A stretch of DNA of 64,000 nt from Bacteroidia bacterium (GCA_030429045.1 JAUIEA010000001.1:62001-126000); one strand, 5' to 3'; positions 9,648-18,679 are shown, numbered from the stretch's first letter. Made by a program: numbers and translations. The notes: generated from the letters alone by a model not told the origin.

Positions 9648-10376
9648 ATGCCCCATCGTTATTATTGGATCTTTTTCATATTTCTGGCGATCGGATCCTG
9701 TCATCAGGCCACGGACCGACGACCGGATTATGTTGTCCAGGGTATCGATGTGAGTCATCACCAATCCTGGATCGATTGGTCGTTACTGCCAGATCAGGGC
9801 ATTCACTTTGCCTATATCAAGGCCACTGAAGGTGGGGATCTTGTGGATTCGCTATTTCGTTATAATTGGTGCGAAGCTCAATCTGTCGGCATCCGAAGGG
9901 GGGCCTATCACTATTTTCGACCGAATGCACCGGTCCTGGACCAGGTATTGAACTATATCCGGGAGGTCGACCTGGAGCCGGGTGATCTGCCTCCGGTACT
10001 CGATGTCGAAACCATGGATGGTGTCACGAATGAGCAGTTAGTGGAGAAGGTAAGAGCCTGGTTGACCATGGTCGAGATCCATTATCGGACCAAACCCATC
10101 CTCTATTCCTATCAGCGGTTTTACAACCAGCATCTGGCATCGGCCTTCAGTGATTATCCGGTCTGGATCGCCCGATACAGCGAACGCGTTCCGGAGTTGC
10201 GGCCCTTGAAAGAGTGGCATTTCTGGCAATATGGAGACCGTGGCGAACTGGCCGGGATCAAAGGACCTGTGGATTTCAACGCGTTTTCGGGCAATCCTGT
10301 AGATCTGGAAGAACTCCTGGTCAAACCTCAGGTTCTGGCAGCGCCATCCAGACCTCCTGCAGGTGCTAAACCCTAG
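9648..10376 (+). CDS. GH25 lysozyme-like lipoprotein
   Basis: This 242-residue envelope lipoprotein has a hydrophobic N-terminus (YYWIFFIFLAIGSC) with a lipobox and acylated Cys18. The GH25 muramidase fold follows: VQGIDVSHHQ with Asp34, AYIKATEGG, GAYHYFRPN, and the catalytic DVE at 119-121. GH25 enzymes cleave the beta-1,4 bond between N-acetylmuramic acid and N-acetylglucosamine. The role is probably cell-wall turnover, or attack on other bacteria if it faces outward. The ATG at 9648 was chosen because it starts the signal sequence; the frame runs further upstream into antisense of the aminotransferase. The stop overlaps the lpxD stop by four bases tail to tail. Confidence 0.92.
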   Translation: MPHRYYWIFFIFLAIGSCHQATDRRPDYVVQGIDVSHHQSWIDWSLLPDQGIHFAYIKATEGGDLVDSLFRYNWCEAQSVGIRRGAYHYFRPNAPVLDQVLNYIREVDLEPGDLPPVLDVETMDGVTNEQLVEKVRAWLTMVEIHYRTKPILYSYQRFYNQHLASAFSDYPVWIARYSERVPELRPLKEWHFWQYGDRGELAGIKGPVDFNAFSGNPVDLEELLVKPQVLAAPSRPPAGAKP

Positions 10377-11302
10377 TCCTGCTTTTTAGGTCGGGCGCTC
10401 AACATCCGCAACGTGGCCATCTCCCGCTGCTTCTGCCGGATCTCTTCCGCCGGTGTCCCGAAATAGGTCTTGCCGCCTTCCAGGTCCTTGGAGACCCCTG
10501 ATTTGGCAGAAACGATCGCTCCGGCACCGATGCGCACACCATGTGCCACACCCACCTGACCATACAGCACGACTCCTTCTTCCAGGATCACTTTCCCGCC
10601 AACACCCACCTGTCCGGCCAGTAAGCAACGCTTGCCGATCACTGCACCGTGGCCGATGTGGATCAGGCAATCCAGCTTGCTCCCTTCTCCGATGATCGTA
10701 TCCCCCGACACTCCCCGGTTGATCGTACAACCGGCTCCGATGTCCACATGGTCCTCCAGGATCACGCGGCCACAGGTATGCCACTTGTCATACCGATCCG
10801 GATGACGCTTGAAATAGAATGCATCAGTCCCGATCACTGTTCCCGCCTGGATGCGCACATGATCGCCTATGATCGTGTTCGAGTGAATGATCACCCCGGC
10901 CTGGATATAGCCGTCCCGGCCAATATGAACATCCGGGCCAACAATCACACCGGGCTCCAGGATGGTGGACGGGTGAATCACGGCTGAGGGGTCGATGATC
11001 GCGCTCAATGGCCGGGCGGGACGATAGGCCCGGGCCAGGGAATCGTAAGCCTCAAACGGGTTGTCCACTACCAGAAGTACCTTACCGGGAGGTGCTTCGA
11101 CCTCTTCATTGAGGATGATAACACTTGCTGCAGATCGCAGGGCCTTGTCGAAATATTTGGCCACATCCACAAACAGGATATCTCCCGAGACGACCTTGTG
11201 GATCTCATTCAGGCCCGTGCATAAAAAGTCGGGATCTCCGATGATGCGGGCGTGAATACGTTCGGCGATCTCTCGGACGGGAATGGGCTGGCGAAACTGC
11301 AT
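10373..11302 (-). CDS. lpxD: LpxD-family UDP-3-O-acyl-glucosamine N-acyltransferase
   Basis: LpxD transfers the second hydroxyacyl chain from ACP to UDP-3-O-acyl-GlcN in lipid A synthesis. The 309-residue protein has an N-terminal uridine-binding domain (about 1-100, with ILFVDVAKYFDKAL) and then a left-handed beta-helix of hexapeptide repeats (for example VIGPDVHIGRDGYI) from about 105 to 270. IHIGHGAVIG carries the catalytic-type His. It is about 30 residues shorter than the classical enzyme, at the C-terminal helical end. Many Bacteroidota also carry a longer LpxD with lpxC/fabZ, so this stand-alone copy could be a paralogue acting on another UDP-sugar. The family is secure, the exact substrate less so. 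Confidence 0.8.
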   Translation of the reverse strand: MQFRQPIPVREIAERIHARIIGDPDFLCTGLNEIHKVVSGDILFVDVAKYFDKALRSAASVIILNEEVEAPPGKVLLVVDNPFEAYDSLARAYRPARPLSAIIDPSAVIHPSTILEPGVIVGPDVHIGRDGYIQAGVIIHSNTIIGDHVRIQAGTVIGTDAFYFKRHPDRYDKWHTCGRVILEDHVDIGAGCTINRGVSGDTIIGEGSKLDCLIHIGHGAVIGKRCLLAGQVGVGGKVILEEGVVLYGQVGVAHGVRIGAGAIVSAKSGVSKDLEGGKTYFGTPAEEIRQKQREMATLRMLSARPKKQD

Positions 11303-11398
11303 GACATCAATTGAGAATGTAAAAATAGCAAAGGTCCGCTGGCCATTTCACTCTTCCCTGCATCCCGTTCTGCGCTCCGTTCCTGTTCCCAAAGCGGA

Positions 11399-14300
11399 CT
11401 AGGCTCGCTTATAGGACTCCATGGTCCTGACCTTAAGGGGGGAAACCCCCTTTTTAGCCCATTTGTCGGAGATCTTATCCAGGGCTTTTCGATAGCGCTC
11501 CAGCTCCCGGGAATGGGCTTTCATCCGGTCGATAAGGATCTCTGTCTTCCTCATCTGGCCCAGGGAGGGCTCCCCCGGGAATTGGCTGACTTCCAGGTAA
11601 AGGGTCGAGATCTCTTCGCGTATGGCTTCACTTTCGGCAACATATCCATCTCCGTCCAGAGCCACAAGTGAGTCACGCCAGGTCTCAACCCCTTTCTTCA
11701 GGTCCAGCAATTCCTTTCGATCTGCCTTGCTCTTGATCAGGTTGGCGGTGGTATCGGCCCATTCGCGAAGATCATCCGAAGCGTAGTAGACAAATCCCAG
11801 CTCCTCGGTGAGATCGAACAACTTTCGAAGGGTGTTGGCCTGAGCTTTCCTCGCTTCGGCTGAATAGACTTCAGCTGCCTCGTGTTTCAGGTTCAGGGTC
11901 GTTTCAAAGGTCTTCTTGCCCTTGACAACCCGGACGGTATAGTCACCTTCATCCAGGGAAGGTGTGATCATGGAGCCGAACATGGCCATCCGGTTGTTTG
12001 TCGGAGCTGCCTTGGGCATGGGATAGCGTACTGGCAGTTCTACGATATTAACGCCGGCACTTTTCCCTGCAGGAAGTTCCTGGATCACCTTTCCCTCCTG
12101 GTCAAGCACTTCGATATACATTTTCCCGAAAGTGTGCCGCTTGCTCATGAAGTAGGCGATCCGTGCGTTTGCACTGGGATTGCTGGCTACATAATTTCCG
12201 GATCCTCCAAACCAGCCACCGGAACGAGGCAACTGGATATAGGCGGTATCCGTGTCCAGGAAGGTCAGTTCTTCCTGCTGAAGCGCATGGGTCACCTGAC
12301 GCAGCGGCCGGAGATCATCCAGGATATAAACGCCACGACCATGGGTCCCGATGATCAGTGCATGATCTCGTGGATGGACCACCAGGGCCCGGACGCCGAC
12401 CTTGGGCAGGTTGTTGCTGAATCGCTGCCAGACCAATCCCCCGTCCAACGTGATATAGAGTCCGAACTCCGTTCCCAGGAAGAGGAGATCCGGATTGACC
12501 ACATCCTGGCGGATCACCAGTGCGTATCCTTCGATATCATCTGTAACCAGGGAGGTCCAGGTGCGTCCATGATCGGTAGTCTTGTACACGTATCGTTGCT
12601 GATCACCCTGCTTGTGCCCGTCAAAGGTGGCGTAGACCGTTCCTTTCTTGAAGTGGTCAATTTCCACTGACGTACACCAGGTGGTTGCCGGCAGACCCGG
12701 CCTGGACGCGGTGGTGTTCCGCCAGTTGGCCCCACCATCGAGGGTGACCTGCAAATGTCCGTCATCTGTCCCAGCCCAGATCTCCTGTGGGTCCAAAGGG
12801 GATTCTGCCAGGCAAACGATCGTCGTATTATTCTCTGCACCTGAATTATCCAGGGAAAAGCCTCCGGATTCCTTCTGTTTCTGTCGGTCGGGGTCATTGG
12901 TGGTCAGATCCGGAGAAATGCGCTTCCAGGAATCCCCTCTGTTTTCGGTGACAAAGACAAACTGTGCCGCGAAATACATGCGTTCCGGGTTGGTCGGGGA
13001 TAAGGCGATCGGGCTGTTCCAGTTGAACCGAAATGGTGGTTCATCCTTGTCCGGAATGGGTTTGATATTCTTGGATTGCCCGTCTTTTATGTTGTGCCGG
13101 ACCAGGCCACCACCCTGTGATTCAGCGAAGACAACGTCCTTGTCCACAGGATGCCGGAACGAGTAAAATCCGTCACCACCGACAGTAAACTTCCAATCGG
13201 CATTGCTGATCCCGCCCGGGCTTTGGGAGGGCCCCACCCAGGATCCATTGTCCTGCAAACCGCCATAAACGTTGTACGGCTGATCCATATCAACACTGAT
13301 ATGGTAGAATTGGGAGATGGGCAGATTCATATACATCCGGAAGGCATATCCGCCATCATAGGATTCATAGACACCTCCATCCGTACCGATGATCACATGG
13401 TTGCTATTGCCCGGATCCACCCACACGGCGTGGATGTCCGAATGCACGCCACTCCCCACTGTGCGCCAGGTCTCTCCGGCATTGTCACTGATGATGAGGT
13501 TGAGACCACATTTGTAGACTTTTCCAGGATGATTGGGATCAATGGCCAATCGGCTGAAATAGAAAGGTCGAACGATGGTATTGAAATCCTGGCTTTGCTT
13601 CACCCAGGTGTTGCCAGCATCTGCTGACAGATACAAGCCCTTATCTTTCTTCTCCCTGGCCTCAACGGTGAGGTAGATGGTGTCCGGAGCTGAAGGAGCG
13701 ATCTCTACAGCCATCCGGCCGTAAGGTTTGGGTGGCAAGCCACCGCCGGTCACTTCTGTCCAGGTTTCACCTCTATCTGTAGTCTTGTAGAGGCCACTGC
13801 CGGGCCCTCCGGAACGGAAGAAATGCGGCGACCGCTGATGGTCCCAAAGTGTGGCATACAGGATGTCAGGATTTGTGGCATCCATGGTCAGGTCTGCACA
13901 ACCGGTGGTGGGATTGACATAGAGCAGGCGTTTCCAGGTGGTGCCAAAATCAGTGGAACGGTACACACCTCTTTCTTCGCTGTCCGACCACAACTGCCCT
14001 TGTACGGCGACAAAGATGGTCCCCGGGGATCGTGGATCCAGAATGACCTTGGCAATATGCTCACTGTTCTCCAGGCCCTTGTGGTCCCAGGTTTGTCCGC
14101 CATTGGTGCTGACATAAATGCCATTACCCACAGAAACGGAGTTGCGGACCCAGGGCTCGCCTGTCCCCACCCACACAGTATCCGGTCGATCCTGATCGAT
14201 CGCGATCGCCCCAATGGACTGGACATGATCATCAAAAACCGGCATAAAACTGGCCCCGGCCGATACCGATTTCCAGACCCCGCCTCCGGCAGAACCGACA

Positions 14301-14482
14301 TACATGATCTTTGGCTCCCGGTCGACAACAGCCAGAGAAGAAACCCGCCCGCTCATGACCGCTGGTCCGATATCCCTGACCCGCAGGTCTCCGAAGGATA
14401 CTTTGAGAGGCTCCGTATCCTGCCCGAACAAGGCCGTGGAACAGGTCAGAGTCAGAAGGAGGAAGGTGTACAGATACTGCAT
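11399..14482 (-). CDS. Exported sortilin/VPS10-type beta-propeller protein
   Basis: The 1027-residue protein has a clear signal peptide (residues 1-20, ending ALFGQ). Residues ~25-720 carry many BNR/Asp-box repeats of the form S-T-D-x-G-x-T-W, for example YVSTNGGQTW, YRSTDFGTTW, YKTTDHGRTW. These build a large propeller like sortilin/VPS10 or the photosystem II stability family. After the propeller come a beta-rich segment and a helical, charged C-terminus with no T9SS sorting tail. Many Bacteroidota annotations call such proteins glycosyl hydrolase on the strength of Asp boxes, but no sialidase active site is visible. A periplasmic binding or scaffold role is more likely. It lies downstream of, and in the same direction as, the LolA-like gene, beyond a terminator. 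Confidence 0.8.
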   Translation of the reverse strand: MQYLYTFLLLTLTCSTALFGQDTEPLKVSFGDLRVRDIGPAVMSGRVSSLAVVDREPKIMYVGSAGGGVWKSVSAGASFMPVFDDHVQSIGAIAIDQDRPDTVWVGTGEPWVRNSVSVGNGIYVSTNGGQTWDHKGLENSEHIAKVILDPRSPGTIFVAVQGQLWSDSEERGVYRSTDFGTTWKRLLYVNPTTGCADLTMDATNPDILYATLWDHQRSPHFFRSGGPGSGLYKTTDRGETWTEVTGGGLPPKPYGRMAVEIAPSAPDTIYLTVEAREKKDKGLYLSADAGNTWVKQSQDFNTIVRPFYFSRLAIDPNHPGKVYKCGLNLIISDNAGETWRTVGSGVHSDIHAVWVDPGNSNHVIIGTDGGVYESYDGGYAFRMYMNLPISQFYHISVDMDQPYNVYGGLQDNGSWVGPSQSPGGISNADWKFTVGGDGFYSFRHPVDKDVVFAESQGGGLVRHNIKDGQSKNIKPIPDKDEPPFRFNWNSPIALSPTNPERMYFAAQFVFVTENRGDSWKRISPDLTTNDPDRQKQKESGGFSLDNSGAENNTTIVCLAESPLDPQEIWAGTDDGHLQVTLDGGANWRNTTASRPGLPATTWCTSVEIDHFKKGTVYATFDGHKQGDQQRYVYKTTDHGRTWTSLVTDDIEGYALVIRQDVVNPDLLFLGTEFGLYITLDGGLVWQRFSNNLPKVGVRALVVHPRDHALIIGTHGRGVYILDDLRPLRQVTHALQQEELTFLDTDTAYIQLPRSGGWFGGSGNYVASNPSANARIAYFMSKRHTFGKMYIEVLDQEGKVIQELPAGKSAGVNIVELPVRYPMPKAAPTNNRMAMFGSMITPSLDEGDYTVRVVKGKKTFETTLNLKHEAAEVYSAEARKAQANTLRKLFDLTEELGFVYYASDDLREWADTTANLIKSKADRKELLDLKKGVETWRDSLVALDGDGYVAESEAIREEISTLYLEVSQFPGEPSLGQMRKTEILIDRMKAHSRELERYRKALDKISDKWAKKGVSPLKVRTMESYKRA

Positions 14483-14502
14483 AGGAGGGTTTGTTAAAAC
14501 AA

Positions 14503-14541
14503 AACGGGCCGGAAGGAGTGTGGACTTTCTTCCGGCCCGTT
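14503..14541 (-). terminator. Intrinsic terminator downstream of the LolA-like gene
   Basis: The perfect 12-base stem AACGGGCCGGAA (14503-14514) pairs with TTCCGGCCCGTT (14530-14541). Read on the minus strand, it is followed by TTTTGTTTTAAC, a normal rho-independent terminator. It sits 22 bases past the stop of the gene at 14564. Confidence 0.85.
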
Positions 14542-14563
14542 CAATCAGGCAATGGGGAAACGT

Positions 14564-15286
14564 TTATTTGTCTGCAGGGAAGGCAAAAAGGTCATCCGTG
14601 ACAGGCACGTTGGTCTCGATCTTGTCGAAGGTCAGTTGTGCGACTACTTCACCGTTCACCTTGGTGGTCATGGAGTGAGGCATCATCATGCCATCCACTT
14701 CATCATAATCACTGAGATATTGCTCTACTGGCATCCCCTTCATTTGGCCGGTATTGGCAAATGTCTTGATCATCAGGGGTACGAAGTTTTCAGCATCGAT
14801 ATAGTAGAAACGGTCATCACCTGCCTGAGTGGTCAGTTTGACGACCAGTGTGCGGGTCCCGTCGACTTCTTCTTCTCCTTCCAGACTGGCTTTGTGCCCT
14901 TTCTTGGCATAATCCATCAGGTCGTCCTCGAACATCTGCTTGCCGGCTTCGGTCGATTCTTCCGATGATTTTTTCTGCGGGGCTGTTCCACCCATGAAGG
15001 GGTTGATGGTCCAGGCCGTGGTACCATCAAATGCTTCGACATATTCCGATCCCTGGATATCCACAACCAGTTTCTGACGATTCGGGCGAGACATGATCAT
15101 GGTGAATGGGAATTCCATACCCATTTGATTGGCACGTCCGGTCATTTTTGTGGACTGCAGAGCCTGCCAGTTTTCCAGGCCGCCCACATTATGGTAGTAT
15201 TTCTTGAGGACCTCATCCAGGGATTGAGCCTGTACCATGCTGATGGCCAGGCCACCGATCAAAAGAAGAGAAAGAAATTTTTTCAT
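14564..15286 (-). CDS. LolA/LolB-like outer-membrane lipoprotein-sorting family protein
   Basis: This 240-residue exported protein has a signal peptide (MKKFLSLLLIGGLAISMVQAQ). The N-terminal helix (SLDEVLKKYYHNVGGLENW) and the following strand series (KMTGRANQMGM, FTMIMSRPNRQKLVVDI, YVEAFDGTTAWTINPF) are typical of the half-barrel LolA-like proteins of Bacteroidota. They resemble the outer-membrane lipoprotein-sorting domain of zinc-protease-associated proteins. No lipobox is present, so it is periplasmic. It probably carries a lipid or lipoprotein cargo, although true LolA partners (LolCDE) are not nearby. It is transcribed alone, ending at a strong terminator, and divergent from thiL. Confidence 0.7.
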   Translation of the reverse strand: MKKFLSLLLIGGLAISMVQAQSLDEVLKKYYHNVGGLENWQALQSTKMTGRANQMGMEFPFTMIMSRPNRQKLVVDIQGSEYVEAFDGTTAWTINPFMGGTAPQKKSSEESTEAGKQMFEDDLMDYAKKGHKASLEGEEEVDGTRTLVVKLTTQAGDDRFYYIDAENFVPLMIKTFANTGQMKGMPVEQYLSDYDEVDGMMMPHSMTTKVNGEVVAQLTFDKIETNVPVTDDLFAFPADK

Positions 15287-15388
15287 TCGTGTTGTGTTTT
15301 AATGGTTCGAAAATATGCCTATTCCGATTAAATCGGTCTGCCTTTTTCGGTCAAACATCGAAAATGCTCGACCAATAAGCATTCACTC

Positions 15389-15416
15389 TTGTCAAACCAG
15401 TCAAGATGTATCTTTG
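15389..15416 (+). promoter_or_regulatory. Bacteroidota-type promoter of thiL
   Basis: TTG at 15389-15391 and a perfect TAnnTTTG box (TATCTTTG) at 15409-15416 are 17 bases apart. Transcription would begin around 15422, so the upstream ATGs at 15406 and 15421 would lie before or at the transcript end. Confidence 0.55.
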
Positions 15417-15432
15417 TTGCATGGAAGATGCT

Positions 15433-16467
15433 ATGACGACACGGACCGAAGTTGGTCAACTGGGTGAATTCGGACTGATCGATCGGTTGACCTCGCCGTT
15501 TATCCCCAACCAGCCGACCACCATCAAGGGAGTCGGAGACGATGCGGCCGTGTTGGACACCGGAGGCGATCAGTTTACCCTGGTCTCTACAGATATGTTG
15601 GTTGAGGGTATTCATTTCGACCTGATGTACACGCCCCTGAAACATCTCGGCTACAAGGCGGTGGTGGTGAATCTTTCCGATATCTATGCCATGAATGGCA
15701 CGCCCGCTCATATCACTGTCAGCGTGGGGATCTCCAATCGGTTCTCCGTCGAGGCCCTGGAAGAGTTATATGCGGGTATTCAGCTGGCCTGTGAGGCCTA
15801 TGATGTCGACTTGATCGGTGGAGATACCACCTCTTCCAACAAAGGGTTGATCTTGAGTATCACAGCAATGGGTCAGGTAGACAAGGACAAGGTCGTCTAC
15901 CGATCCGGAGCCAAAGTCGGTGACCTGATCTGCATCACCGGCGATCTGGGAGCCGCCTACCTGGGATTGCAGATCATGGAGCGGGAAAAACAACTCTATC
16001 TCGATCAGCCGGATATCCAGCCCGATCTGGAGGACCAGAAATATCTGATCGGACGACAGTTGAAACCGGAAGCACGGAAGGATATGATCTCCGCCTTTGC
16101 CAATAACAACCTCAAGCCCACCTCCATGATCGATATTTCCGATGGGTTGGCTTCAGAACTCTTCCACATTGGCAAACAGAGTGGGGTCGGGGCTTACCTC
16201 GAAGAATCGGGCATCCCCATCCATCAGGATGCGAAGATGATGGCCCTGAAATTCAAGATGGACCCGACGACATGCGCACTCAGCGGAGGCGAAGACTATG
16301 AGCTCCTGTTCACGATTGACCCTGCTGATGTGGATCGCGTCCGCTTCCTTCCCGATATCTATATCGCCGGTGAGATCGTTCCGGCAGAGGATGGATTCAC
16401 CCTCCATACCACCGGTGGAAAGCGCCATCCGCTAAAGGCTCAGGGCTGGAATCACTTTGATCACTAG
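15433..16467 (+). CDS. thiL: Thiamine-monophosphate kinase
   Basis: ThiL phosphorylates thiamine monophosphate to the cofactor thiamine diphosphate. The protein shows the family's ordered metal and ATP motifs: GVGDDAAVLD near residue 33, STDMLVEGIHFDL, VVNLSDIYAMNGTP, GGDTTSS, ITGDLGAAYLGL and DISDGLASEL. The last Asp/Gly-Gly stretch, SGGEDYELLFTI, is near the end. The length of 344 residues is standard. Candidate starts are ATG 15406, 15421 and 15433. The last is preferred because the promoter box ends at 15416 and a GGAAG lies five bases before it, and the sequence then begins MTTRTEVGQLGEFGLIDRL as in relatives. It is convergent with trmB and stands apart from other thiamine genes. Confidence 0.94.
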   Translation: MTTRTEVGQLGEFGLIDRLTSPFIPNQPTTIKGVGDDAAVLDTGGDQFTLVSTDMLVEGIHFDLMYTPLKHLGYKAVVVNLSDIYAMNGTPAHITVSVGISNRFSVEALEELYAGIQLACEAYDVDLIGGDTTSSNKGLILSITAMGQVDKDKVVYRSGAKVGDLICITGDLGAAYLGLQIMEREKQLYLDQPDIQPDLEDQKYLIGRQLKPEARKDMISAFANNNLKPTSMIDISDGLASELFHIGKQSGVGAYLEESGIPIHQDAKMMALKFKMDPTTCALSGGEDYELLFTIDPADVDRVRFLPDIYIAGEIVPAEDGFTLHTTGGKRHPLKAQGWNHFDH

Positions 16468-16515
16468 GCCCTTCCCATTGGCCGTTCTGTTGCAGAAAGA
16501 AACCCATGTACTGGA

Positions 16516-17217
16516 CTATTGTATCGGATCCAGGGTAAACTTCACGTATTTGATGGTCTTCCCGGCTTCCAGGTGCATGCCTTCATAATAGGTCTTGAAT
16601 GCCAGTTCCGGAGTCGGCAGCTCACCGGAATAGATGTCATCCCAATGCCCGAGAAGATGGGCAAAGGGTGTTTCCTCCAATGATTCCAGGGTGTAGGCAT
16701 ACAATCCCGGATCATCTGTCTTGAGATGGATCACACCACCCTCCTTCAGTAGTGGTCGATAGACATTGAGGAAATGAGGACTGGTCAGGCGTCGGTTTTC
16801 CTTGCCATCCCGCGGAAAGGGATCGGGAAAGGTGATCCAGATCTCATTGATCTCTCCGGGGGCAAAGAAGGCGTCCAGCATTTCGATCCGGGTACGGAGA
16901 AAGGCCACATTGGTCAATCCTTCCCGCAAAGCTACACGTGCACCCTGCCAGATGCGGGCACCTTTGACGTCGATGCCCAGAAAATTACGGTCAGCGAACT
17001 GGCGGCCCAGGGCCAGGCTGTATTCCCCGCGACCACAGGCCAGTTCAACTGTCAGGGGATTTGGATTCCCAAAATGATCAGATGCCCACTTTCCCTTCAG
17101 GTCCGGGTTCCTTCCATGGGGTCCCGTCAGTGTCGGGTTTTTTGCATCGAAATTCTGATAGACATTTTCAAACCCGTCCAGGTCTGCAAATTTGTCCAGC
17201 TTGTTGCGACGTGCCAC
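16516..17217 (-). CDS. trmB: tRNA (guanine-N7)-methyltransferase
   Basis: TrmB methylates G46 in the variable loop of tRNAs using S-adenosylmethionine. VELACGRGEYSLALG (about 57-71) is the SAM-binding motif I, FLGIDVKGARIWQGA is motif II, and WITFPDPFPRDGKENRRL (about 128-145) is the TrmB signature, where many proteins have FPDPWPKKRH. The length is 233 residues. The reading frame begins with a GTG at 17217; no better ATG is present. A perfect TAnnTTTG box lies 36 bases upstream. The gene is convergent with thiL. Confidence 0.95.
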   Translation of the reverse strand: MARRNKLDKFADLDGFENVYQNFDAKNPTLTGPHGRNPDLKGKWASDHFGNPNPLTVELACGRGEYSLALGRQFADRNFLGIDVKGARIWQGARVALREGLTNVAFLRTRIEMLDAFFAPGEINEIWITFPDPFPRDGKENRRLTSPHFLNVYRPLLKEGGVIHLKTDDPGLYAYTLESLEETPFAHLLGHWDDIYSGELPTPELAFKTYYEGMHLEAGKTIKYVKFTLDPIQ

Positions 17218-17253
17218 GTATTGTCAATGTTGATGTAGAAATAAACGTGAGCG

Positions 17254-17261
17254 CAAAGGTA
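17254..17261 (-). promoter_or_regulatory. TAnnTTTG box upstream of trmB
   Basis: TACCTTTG read on the minus strand matches the Bacteroidota -7 consensus exactly, 36 bases before the GTG start. No clear TTG -33 partner is visible. Confidence 0.4.
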
Positions 17262-17272
17262 ACCGACCGTGA

Positions 17273-17484
17273 GACTTTGGGATGGAGGGATTCAGAGACT
17301 GAGAGACTATATGACTTTGAGAATTTGAGATGGATGGAAAGGCGGAAAGTGGAAGGCGGAAAGCGGAATCGTGAATTTGGGACCGTTTGACTTTGGGACG
17401 GAGGGATTCAGAGACTGAGGGACTATGTGACTGTGAGATTTTGAGACGGAGGGATAGGCGGAAAGTGGAAGGCGGAAAGCGGAA
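17273..17484. repeat. Tandem pair of 96-base purine-rich repeats; rest of spacer featureless
   Basis: Copy 1 (17273-17368) and copy 2 (17389-17484) are each 96 bases and differ at only about a dozen positions. Both run from GACTTTGGGAYGGAGGGATT through GAGACTGAG words to GGCGGAAAGCGGAA. They consist of short GA-rich words such as GAGACT, GGGACT and GGCGGAAAG. The terminal GGCGGAAAG words recur at 26127-26177. The remaining spacer to 17799 has similar short words (AATCAGG, GGAACTTGGAATC) but no convincing gene. Confidence 0.75.
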
Positions 17485-17799
17485 CCCTCGAAGACTGAGG
17501 GGTCAGGAATCAGGCGCTATTTCGCTTTTGGGTTATTTCGACAGTCAACTATAATCAGGCAAGCATAATTGACCAACCAGGAACTTGGAATCAGGAACGC
17601 AGGAACAAAGAATGACTTACCTCTGAAGCAAACGGAATCAGGGATGAAAATGCAATGGCCCTCCATCCGGAGACACCTCAGGTTATACGGTACTGTGCGA
17701 AAGACGAACCGCGAAAGGCGAACCACACCGTGGCCTCGGGGCGAATTCCATTCACTTTCTGCCCACCAAATCAAGGCCAAACCTGGAACACCAAAAGAA

Positions 17800-17830
17800 A
17801 AAGCCCTGGTGTGTGACACACCAGGGCTTT
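17800..17830 (-). terminator. Intrinsic terminator of the OmpA-like gene
   Basis: AAAGCCCTGGTGTGT (17800-17814) and ACACACCAGGGCTTT (17816-17830) are perfect inverted repeats. On the minus strand they are followed by a T-rich run (TTTCTTTTGG). The hairpin sits 25 bases beyond the stop at 17856. Confidence 0.85.
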
Positions 17831-17855
17831 CATATTAACCTGTAGAATCAGATTA

Positions 17856-18614
17856 TTACTTCATCAAACCGGACAGTGCACTCAGGCGAGGCAGTACCAC
17901 AAATTCGGTACGGCGGTTGGCCTGGCGGCTGTCGGTAGTAGCAGGATCTGAAGTGTCAGCGGGAGCGTGCTCACCGCGACCAGCAGCTGTCAACTGATTG
18001 GCGGCAACGCCATTCTTCACCAATTCACGAACAACGGAAGTAGCGCGAATAACGCTCAGGTCCCAGTTGTCAGCATAACGGGCAGAAGAAATTGAACGGC
18101 TGTCCGTGTGACCTTCAACCATCATGATCAGCTCAGGATTCGCCTTCAGCGTTTCGGCGAGAGTGGCGATGAAATCGCGACCTTCCTTGGACAAGCGGAC
18201 AGATCCAGACTTGAAGAGGATAGGCTGTGCACCAGTCAGATACATGCGATCATCACGTGTCTGCACTGTCAAACCTGATTTTTCATAATAGCTCAGAGCA
18301 TTCTTCAGGGCAGTCTTTACGTTGCTGAGTTCAGCACCGCTGGCATCGCTTGCCTTCTTGGCAGCGTCCAGCTGATTCTTCATAGCATCCAGATCCTTCT
18401 GGGTGGAGGCCATTTTAGAATTCAGGTTGTCCCGTTCTTCGGCAAGCTGCATTTTTTCAGCTTCCATTGCCTTGAGCTTGTTCTGATAGTCGCTCAGCGA
18501 CTGGGCCATGGCGTCCTTTTCAGCCATGAGCGCATTGAATTTTTTGGACGATACGCAGGACTGACCTGCAACCGCCAAAACCAACAGTGCGACGAGGAGA
18601 TTCAGATGTTTCAT
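17856..18614 (-). CDS. OmpA-family peptidoglycan-binding lipoprotein
   Basis: This 252-residue outer-membrane lipoprotein has a signal sequence ending AVAGQSC with acylated Cys20. A coiled coil (about 25-105, heptads such as LKAMEAEKMQLAEERDNL) is followed by an OmpA C-terminal domain (about 125-245). MVEGHTDSRS and SVIRATSVVRELVKNG are the diaminopimelate-binding signatures. The coiled coil should hold the peptidoglycan-binding domain away from the membrane, tethering envelope to wall. The gene has its own promoter and terminator, suggesting strong independent expression. The family assignment is secure. A Pal-like or gliding-associated role is possible but not shown. Confidence 0.9.
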   Translation of the reverse strand: MKHLNLLVALLVLAVAGQSCVSSKKFNALMAEKDAMAQSLSDYQNKLKAMEAEKMQLAEERDNLNSKMASTQKDLDAMKNQLDAAKKASDASGAELSNVKTALKNALSYYEKSGLTVQTRDDRMYLTGAQPILFKSGSVRLSKEGRDFIATLAETLKANPELIMMVEGHTDSRSISSARYADNWDLSVIRATSVVRELVKNGVAANQLTAAGRGEHAPADTSDPATTDSRQANRRTEFVVLPRLSALSGLMK

Positions 18615-18650
18615 ACTGGAGAATTTGTTTCTTGTTCTTCGTTAGTTCGG

Positions 18651-18679
18651 CAAAGTTACCATTTTGTTGGAACCAGCAA
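18651..18679 (-). promoter_or_regulatory. Promoter of the OmpA-like gene
   Basis: On the minus strand TTG (18679-18677), 18 bases, then TAACTTTG (18658-18651) form the best full Bacteroidota -33/-7 pair in the window. The box ends 36 bases before the ATG at 18614. Confidence 0.65.

Noticed and set aside
11399-14482. Sialidase or glycosyl hydrolase assignment
   Set aside because: Asp-box repeats are present, but no sialidase arginine triad or nucleophile could be located.
17517-17838. Opposed ORFs of 100 and 89 codons in the trmB-ompA spacer
   Set aside because: Low-complexity spacer DNA ending inside the ompA-like terminator hairpin; neither resembles a protein family.
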